Shown here: positions 58,535-64,000 of the stretch, piece by piece
Numbering within the stretch: the stretch's first letter is position 1
Layout: the number at the start of each line of letters is the position of its first letter
DNA from: Streptomyces sp. NBC_01341
GTDB lineage: Bacteria; Actinomycetota; Actinomycetes; Streptomycetales; Streptomycetaceae
DNA length: 64,000 nt
Direction: 5' to 3'
Assembly: GCF_035946055.1 (NCBI RefSeq)
Contig: NZ_CP108364.1
Location: forward strand, 1,736,001 to 1,800,000
The notes under the pieces: model-generated
Told to the model about the DNA's origin: nothing
Seen by the model: the letters and a program-made list of their open reading frames with translations, nothing else
Database searches by the model: none
Made by a program: the position numbers and the translations under genes

Positions 58535-61500
58535 TTGAGTGTGGTGCTGTTTCGCCGGCCGGCCCGCAGGCGCGGACCGGAGATGCCCGAGGGGCAATTG
58601 ACCCTCCAGGAACCACCTGTCCTCGCCGAGACGGTGCCCGACACCTCGGCGATATGGACATATCTGCCTATGGCCCTGATGTCGGTGTCGATGATGCTGA
58701 TGTTCCTGCGGCCCGGCGGCGGCAACGGCGTCTTCATGTATCTGGCGATGGGCGTCATGGCGCTCTCCGCCGGCGCCATGCTGCTGGGGCAGCTGATGCG
58801 CCGCTCCAGCGAGCGCAAGCAGCGCCTCAAGGGTGAGCGCCGCGACTACCTCCGCTACCTGGCGCAGACCCGCAAGCGGGTCCGCACCACGATCGCCGAG
58901 CAGCAGCGGGCACTGGCCTGGCGCCACCCGGAGCCGCACTCCCTGCGTTCCCTGGCCCGCACCTCGCGACTCTGGGAACGACGCCCGGCCGACGAGGACT
59001 TCGGCGAGGTCCGGCTCGCGGTGGGCGAACAGCAGCTCGCTCTCACGCTGGACCCGGTCTCCACCCGCCCGGTGGAGGACCTCGAACCCCTCTGCGCCCA
59101 TGCCCTGCGCCGCTTCATCCGCGCCTACTCCACCATCCCCGAACAGCCCCTCGGCCTCTACCTGCGGTCGTCGGCCCGCATCATCCTGCGCCCCGAGGAG
59201 ACCCCCGGCGGCGACGCGGCCTCCTCGGGCACCCCGGCGCCCGGGGGGAGCGGCGCCGGCCCGGCCCAGGACCCCGCAGCCGAGGCGGTACGCGCCCTGG
59301 TGCGCGCCGTGATCGGGCAGCTCGCGGTGTTCCACGCGCCCGAGGAGCTGTGGATCACGCTCTGCGTGAGCGACGAGCGGCGGCCCGACTGGGAGTGGGC
59401 CAAGTGGCTGCCGCACGTGCTCGACCCGCACGAGGAGGACGGTGCGGGCCAGGCCCGCCGGATCACCGCCGACCTGACCGAGCTGGACGACCTGCTCGGT
59501 GCCGAGTTCGCCGAACGTCCGGCCTTCGACCCGGATGCCCGCCCCGGCCGTGACGAGCCGTACACGATCGTCGTCCTGGACGGCGTCGCCGTACCCGAGG
59601 GACACCGCTGGGAGGGGCACGGCTACCGCAACGCCCTGGCACTGGACGTGTCCGGGGCGCTGCGCTGGCGGCCGGGCCGCAACACGCTCCGGCTGACCGT
59701 CGGGCCCGACAGCGTGAGCCTGGTGCGCACCGACCGCAGCCGCAAGGAGCGTTCCGTGCCGCTCGGCAGGCCGGACCGGCTCGGCCCGGTCGGCGCGGAG
59801 TCGCTCGCCCGGCTGCTCACCCCCCGCCGGATGAGCCTGGGCACCGACATCGCGCAGCCGCTGGACGCCGACGTCGAGCTGACGACGCTACTCGGCATCC
59901 CCGACCTGCACCGGCACGACCCGCACACCCTCTTCAACCGGCACACCGGCTCCACCCGGCTGCGGGTGCCGATCGCGGTCGGTGCGGACGGCCGGCCCGT
60001 CGACCTCGACATCAAGGAGTCCGCGCAGGGCGGCATGGGGCCGCACGGCATGCTGATCGGGGCCACCGGCTCCGGGAAGAGCGAGCTCCTGCGGACCCTC
60101 GTGCTCGGTCTCGCCCTGACCAACTCCTCCGAGACCCTCAACTTCATCCTGGTCGACTTCAAGGGCGGCGCCACCTTCCTCGGCCTGGAGGAACTTCCGC
60201 ACACCTCCGCCGTCATCACCAACCTCGCCGACGAAGTCGCCCTGGTCGAGCGCATGCAGGACGCCCTGCACGGCGAACTCATACGCCGCCAGGAGTTGTT
60301 GCGCTCCGCCGGGAACTACACGTCCGCCCTGGAGTACGAGCGTGCCCGTGCCGCCGGCGCGGACCTCGCTCCGCTGCCCAGCCTGTTCGTGGTGGTCGAC
60401 GAGTTCAGCGAACTTCTGTCCGCACACCGGGAGTTCATGGACCTGTTCGTGATGATCGGCCGACTCGGCCGCTCCCTCGGGGTGCATCTGCTGCTCGCCT
60501 CGCAGCGCCTGGACGAGGGCCGCATGCACCAGCTCGAGAGCCACCTCTCGTACCGCATCGGCCTGCGTACCTTCTCCGCCATGGAGAGCCGGGGTGTCCT
60601 CGGCGTGCCGGACGCCTACGAGCTGCCGGCCCAGCCCGGCAGCGGCTACCTGAAGTCCGGCGTGGAGTCCCTGACCCGGTTCCGCGCCGCGTACTCGTCC
60701 GGCACCTACCGGCGCCGGACCGGTGCGGTGGTGCGGGCCAGGGTCGCCAGCCAGGTGGTGCCGTGGACCAGCGGCTGGGTGGTACCGCGGACTCTGGACC
60801 CGGCGCCCCAGCCCGAACCCGAGACCGAGGAGCCGGGCGACGAGGAGGCTCTGCTCGACGTCGCCCTCGACCGGCTGCGGGACTCCGGCCCCGCCGCGCA
60901 CCAGGTGTGGCTGCCGCCCCTCGACGAGCCCTCCCCGCTGGACGCCCTGCTCCCCGGCATCACCGCCGACCCGGAGCGCGGTCTCACGGCCGCCGGATGG
61001 CACGGCTCGGGCAGGCTGCGGGTCCCGGTCGGCCTCGTGGACAAGCCCTTCGAGCAGCGTCGCGACCCTCTGGTCGTGGACCTCTCGGGAGCCGGCGGCC
61101 ACGTCGCGGTCGCCGGCGGCTCCCAGAGCGGCAAGTCCACTCTGGCCAGGACGCTGATCGCCGCCCTGGCCCTCACCCACACCCCCGCCGAAGTCCAGTT
61201 CTTCTGCCTCGACTTCGGCGGCGGCGGCCTCTCCCAGCTCGCGGCCCTCCCGCACGTCGGCGGGGTCGCGGCGCGGCTCAACCCGGAGCGGGTGCACCGG
61301 GCCGTCGCCGAGGTGATGACGCTGCTCGCCCACCGCGAGCAGTTCTTCGTGGACCACACTCTCGATTCCATGCAGTCCTACCGCCGCCGCCGGGCCGCCG
61401 GGGAGTTCCCCGACGAGCCCTTCGGCGACGTGTTCATGGTCGTCGACGGCTGGTCCACGGTCCGCCAGGACTACGACGACCTGATCCCGAAGTTCAACGA

Positions 61501-62596
61501 ACTCGCCGCGCGGGGACTCAACTACGGCATCCACCTCATCATCACGACCACCCGGTGGGTGGAGCTCTCCGCCCAGGTGCGTGACCAGGCGGCCACCCGC
61601 CTCGAACTGCGGATGGGTGACCCGATGGACTCCGAGATCGACACCCGCAAAGCCCGCTCGGTGCCGCGCAGCGGTGGGCGCGGTATCACCGCCGACAGCA
61701 AGATGCACTTCCTCGCCGGTCTGCCCCGGCTGGACGGCAGCGGGTCCCTCGACGACCTCGGCGAGGGTGTCGCCCATCTGGTCGCCGAGATCTCCCGGCA
61801 CTGGCAGGGCGCACCGGCCCCGCAGGTCCGGATGCTGCCGCACCGGCTCCCGCTGTCGGACCTCCCGGCACCCGAGCCCACCGAGGGCGGCGGCATGCGC
61901 CTGGCGCTCGGCATCGACCAGGACGCACTGGAACCGGTCTGGCACGACTTCAGCCGTACGCCTCACCTCATCGTGGTCGGCGACACCGAGAGCGGCAAGA
62001 CCAACCTGCTGCGCGGCATCAGCAAGGGCATCACCGCCCGGTACACGCCCGAAGAGGCGAAGATCATCGCGGTGGACTACCGCCGCACCCTGGTGGACGC
62101 AGTGCCCGAGGAGTACCGACTGGGTCACGTGATCTCGCTGGACAACCTCAAGGAGACGATCGAGGGCGCGTCCCGCGCGCTGAAGACCCGCGTGCCCGGC
62201 GCGGACATCGCCCCCTCCCGCATGCGCACGTGCGACTGGTGGACCGGGCCGCGGCTGTTCATCCTGGTCGACGACTACGACATGGTCTCCGGCAACTCGT
62301 TCCAGAGTCCCTTCGAGCCGCTCTTCGAGAACGTCACCCTCGGCTTCGAGATGGGCCTGCACCTGATCGTGGCCCGCAGTGCCATGGGCGCGGGGCGCGG
62401 ACTCAGTGACGGTCTGATCCGCCGCCTGGACGAGGCCAACAACCCCGCCGTACTCCTTTCCTGCCCGCCCACGGAGGGCCGCCTCTTCGGCGACGCCAAG
62501 CCACTCAACCTCCCGCCCGGCCGGGCCCTCCACATCGCGCGTCGCAAGCCGCGCCTGATGCAGACCGCGCTGGTGGAGGAGAGTCAGAACCAGTAG
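58535..62596 (+). CDS. eccC: T7SS motor ATPase EccC (three FtsK/SpoIIIE domains)
   Basis: 1353 residues; start assigned to TTG 58535 (GGAGG 9 nt upstream), giving MSVVLFRRPARRRGPEMPEG, the expected EccC N-terminus; GTG codons just downstream are alternatives. Two membrane helices (about 45-90: LPMALMSVSMMLMFLRPGGG and FMYLAMGVMALSAGAMLLGQ), then three ATPase domains: Walker A GATGSGKS (K515) with LFVVVDEFSELL; GGSQSGKS (K867) with VFMVVDGWS; GDTESGKT (K1155) with LFILVDDYDM. All three P-loops keep the Lys. EccC drives export of WXG100 dimers and partner substrates. It is the only core gene here on the plus strand. Confidence 0.97.
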   Translation: MSVVLFRRPARRRGPEMPEGQLTLQEPPVLAETVPDTSAIWTYLPMALMSVSMMLMFLRPGGGNGVFMYLAMGVMALSAGAMLLGQLMRRSSERKQRLKGERRDYLRYLAQTRKRVRTTIAEQQRALAWRHPEPHSLRSLARTSRLWERRPADEDFGEVRLAVGEQQLALTLDPVSTRPVEDLEPLCAHALRRFIRAYSTIPEQPLGLYLRSSARIILRPEETPGGDAASSGTPAPGGSGAGPAQDPAAEAVRALVRAVIGQLAVFHAPEELWITLCVSDERRPDWEWAKWLPHVLDPHEEDGAGQARRITADLTELDDLLGAEFAERPAFDPDARPGRDEPYTIVVLDGVAVPEGHRWEGHGYRNALALDVSGALRWRPGRNTLRLTVGPDSVSLVRTDRSRKERSVPLGRPDRLGPVGAESLARLLTPRRMSLGTDIAQPLDADVELTTLLGIPDLHRHDPHTLFNRHTGSTRLRVPIAVGADGRPVDLDIKESAQGGMGPHGMLIGATGSGKSELLRTLVLGLALTNSSETLNFILVDFKGGATFLGLEELPHTSAVITNLADEVALVERMQDALHGELIRRQELLRSAGNYTSALEYERARAAGADLAPLPSLFVVVDEFSELLSAHREFMDLFVMIGRLGRSLGVHLLLASQRLDEGRMHQLESHLSYRIGLRTFSAMESRGVLGVPDAYELPAQPGSGYLKSGVESLTRFRAAYSSGTYRRRTGAVVRARVASQVVPWTSGWVVPRTLDPAPQPEPETEEPGDEEALLDVALDRLRDSGPAAHQVWLPPLDEPSPLDALLPGITADPERGLTAAGWHGSGRLRVPVGLVDKPFEQRRDPLVVDLSGAGGHVAVAGGSQSGKSTLARTLIAALALTHTPAEVQFFCLDFGGGGLSQLAALPHVGGVAARLNPERVHRAVAEVMTLLAHREQFFVDHTLDSMQSYRRRRAAGEFPDEPFGDVFMVVDGWSTVRQDYDDLIPKFNELAARGLNYGIHLIITTTRWVELSAQVRDQAATRLELRMGDPMDSEIDTRKARSVPRSGGRGITADSKMHFLAGLPRLDGSGSLDDLGEGVAHLVAEISRHWQGAPAPQVRMLPHRLPLSDLPAPEPTEGGGMRLALGIDQDALEPVWHDFSRTPHLIVVGDTESGKTNLLRGISKGITARYTPEEAKIIAVDYRRTLVDAVPEEYRLGHVISLDNLKETIEGASRALKTRVPGADIAPSRMRTCDWWTGPRLFILVDDYDMVSGNSFQSPFEPLFENVTLGFEMGLHLIVARSAMGAGRGLSDGLIRRLDEANNPAVLLSCPPTEGRLFGDAKPLNLPPGRALHIARRKPRLMQTALVEESQNQ

Positions 62597-62603
62597 GACC
62601 TGG

Positions 62604-62668
62604 ACAGCACGAGGGCGGCCTCCGTCCCCGAAGCAGTGCTTCGGGGACGGAGGCCGCCCTCGTGCTGT
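62604..62668. terminator. 31-bp perfect-stem terminator between eccC and mycP
   Basis: Arms 62604-62634 and 62638-62668 are perfect complements with a 3-nt loop, unusually long for a bacterial terminator. It begins 8 bp after the eccC stop and ends 13 bp before the mycP stop, so it must end both convergent transcripts. Confidence 0.92.
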
Positions 62669-62681
62669 CGGCTCACCGCGT

Positions 62682-63911
62682 TCAGGTGCCGCTCGCCCCC
62701 GCCGGACGCCATCCCCGGGCCCGGGCCCGGGAGAAGGCGAAGCCCGCCCAGAGGACGGCGAGGACCCCGGCGGAGCCGAGAAGCACGAAGAGGGCGGCGC
62801 GGCTCGTGGCGCGGTCGGCCGAGGAGGTGTCGCGCAGCGCCACGGGCTCCGCGGCGCGCTCGGCACCGGCCTGCGCACCGGGTGCGCCGAGGATCGTGGT
62901 GACGGCGGCGTAGGGGTCGAGCTGCGGGATGTCCGCGGGGTACGCGGTGGCCGTCACGCGGCGGACGACGTCGTCGGGCGCCTCGCCCGGATAGGCCGCG
63001 CGGACCGCCGCGACGGCCCCGGCCGCATACGCTGCGGCCACCGAGGCGCCTTCACCGAGGTAATGGCCGTCGCCGCGAGGGCCGCCGGAGACCACGCCCG
63101 CGCCGGGGGCGACCAGGTCGATGCCGTCGGTGCGCAGGGCTCCGTCCGGGCGGAGACCGCCGGGAAGCATGTCGGCGACCGAGAGGACACCGGGTTCCCC
63201 GGCCGGCCAGTACGTGCGGACGGGAATCTCGTCCGCGGAACCCCTGGACGGCGGGTCCGGGGTGGCCGCGGCCACCACCACCGCGCCCGCGCGGCGCGCG
63301 TCGGCGACCGCACGGGTCAGCGCCGCGTCCCGGCGCGGCAGCGCCACCGCGACCGCGATCACGTCCGCCCGCGCGGCCGTCGCCTCGCGTACCGCCGCCG
63401 TCACGAGGTCCGCGCCCGCCTGCCCGCGCGGGTCCGTGCCGCGCAGGGCGAGGATCTTCGCGGCCGGCGCGACCCCGGCCAGGCGGGGACTGTCCCCGCC
63501 GGTCCCGGCTATCAGCCCGGCCAGGAAGGTACCGTGCCCGACACAGTCGTCACCGGCCGCTCCCCGCACGGTGACCCGGCCGTCGAGACCGGCGGCGCCC
63601 GTGGCCACGCCGGTGTCGATCAGGGCCACGGTCGTACCCGCGCCGGTGCTCTGTCCGTGCAGTCGGTCCAGGTCCAGGCGCTGGCGCGACCAGTCCTGCT
63701 TCCTCGCCTCCGCGCGCGAGGCCGGGGTGCAGGCCGCCTCGGCGTCGAGGGCCGAAGGCATCCCGGGCAGTTCCTGCCCCTTCTTCCCGTCGGCCGCCGG
63801 GACACGCTGGAGGGGCTGCGCCGCGGCCGGGTAGGCCACCGGCAGCACCAGGGCGGCGGCGAGGCCCGCGCCGGACAGCAGCCGGGCGACACCGCGAGGG
63901 TTCGGGCTCAT
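62682..63911 (-). CDS. mycP: T7SS-associated subtilisin-like protease (mycosin, MycP)
   Basis: 409 residues. Signal peptide (about 1-31), S8 protease domain with Asp99 (VALIDTGVA), His126 (DCVGHGTFLAG) and Ser290 (GEGASVAAAY), and a C-terminal membrane anchor (about 375-395, LFVLLGSAGVLAVLWAGFAF) with a basic tail: the layout of mycosins, membrane-anchored proteases that stabilise the T7SS. The usual oxyanion-hole Asn (in AAAGN) is not seen: the corresponding strand reads VVVAAATPDPPS; and the Ser motif is GAS rather than GTS. Its ATG overlaps the upstream gene's stop by 4 bp. Confidence 0.92.
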   Translation of the reverse strand: MSPNPRGVARLLSGAGLAAALVLPVAYPAAAQPLQRVPAADGKKGQELPGMPSALDAEAACTPASRAEARKQDWSRQRLDLDRLHGQSTGAGTTVALIDTGVATGAAGLDGRVTVRGAAGDDCVGHGTFLAGLIAGTGGDSPRLAGVAPAAKILALRGTDPRGQAGADLVTAAVREATAARADVIAVAVALPRRDAALTRAVADARRAGAVVVAAATPDPPSRGSADEIPVRTYWPAGEPGVLSVADMLPGGLRPDGALRTDGIDLVAPGAGVVSGGPRGDGHYLGEGASVAAAYAAGAVAAVRAAYPGEAPDDVVRRVTATAYPADIPQLDPYAAVTTILGAPGAQAGAERAAEPVALRDTSSADRATSRAALFVLLGSAGVLAVLWAGFAFSRARARGWRPAGASGT

Positions 63912-64000
63912 CGGGGCGCCACCTTCGGTGCCGTGGCGGTGACATCCTCCGGGAGGAGGACGCGCAGGTCGTCGAGTGTGGGCACGGCCACCGAACTGAG
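63908..64000 (-). CDS. C-terminal end of an upstream T7SS gene, probably eccE (partial)
   Basis: Only the last 30 codons are in the window (LSSVAVPTLDDLRVLLPEDV then TATAPKVAPR and stop). The stop overlaps the mycP start by 4 bp. EccE commonly neighbours mycP, and the amphipathic ending would fit, but too little is present to identify it by sequence. The rest lies beyond position 64000. Confidence 0.55.
   Translation of the reverse strand, partial: LSSVAVPTLDDLRVLLPEDVTATAPKVAPR

Overview
The window is very GC-rich, with GTG and even TTG starts, tightly overlapping genes, a SARP/AfsR-type regulator and a complete actinobacterial type VII secretion (T7SS) gene set. It is almost certainly chromosomal DNA of a Streptomyces or close relative. 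No rRNA, tRNA, CRISPR array or insertion sequence was seen.

Region 1 (1-5.7 kb) is a plant-polymer and catabolic locus. It has a secreted pectate lyase (cut by the window start), a TetR regulator divergent from a secreted lipase with two perfect palindromes between them, and a KDPG-aldolase/KDG-kinase pair. The pectate lyase, kinase and aldolase fit successive steps of pectate breakdown to pyruvate and glyceraldehyde-3-phosphate.

Region 2 (6.3-22.4 kb) opens with a large SARP-NB-ARC-TPR regulator and a small secreted protein made of nine copies of a decapeptide. A compact two-armed cluster follows that looks like an undescribed pathway to a modified amino acid. The left arm encodes a 4-oxalocrotonate-type tautomerase and an ATP-grasp protein that has lost key catalytic segments. 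The right arm encodes a serine O-acetyltransferase, a cysteine-synthase-like PLP enzyme, a cupin, an EamA exporter, a bicupin, a glutamine-dependent asparagine-synthetase homologue, a PrpF/DapF-fold isomerase, an acyl-CoA-dehydrogenase-fold flavoprotein, a dihydroorotase-type amidohydrolase and a flavin reductase. The right-arm logic is O-acetylserine formation, beta-substitution, amidation, isomerisation, flavin-dependent oxidation and ring opening or closing, then export. It resembles the design of D-cycloserine-type clusters but with different tailoring enzymes. The product is unknown.

Region 3 (22.5-64 kb) is a T7SS locus. Structural genes are eccB, eccD, eccC (alone on the + strand), mycP and probably the last codons of eccE. 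The small secreted or partner proteins are two WXG100-like proteins, a 154-residue helical protein, a 123-residue WPG protein and a YbaB-like protein. An 1116-residue protein has a WKG motif, a charged coiled coil, TFPDG-type beta repeats and a WGT...PAVIGR tail. The dominant object is one uninterrupted 25.5-kb gene for an 8,511-residue protein with a CpnT-like helical N-terminus. It carries repeated protease-like modules: an intact OTU-like domain plus two degenerate copies, two His/Cys caspase-clan-like domains with identical His-Cys spacing plus four Cys-less relatives, a HELAH zincin motif, and an internal duplication of about 900 residues. A small SseB-like T7SS-associated gene overlaps its 3' end. 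I read this as a giant polymorphic T7SS effector with its accessory proteins. That reading is inference from domains and context.
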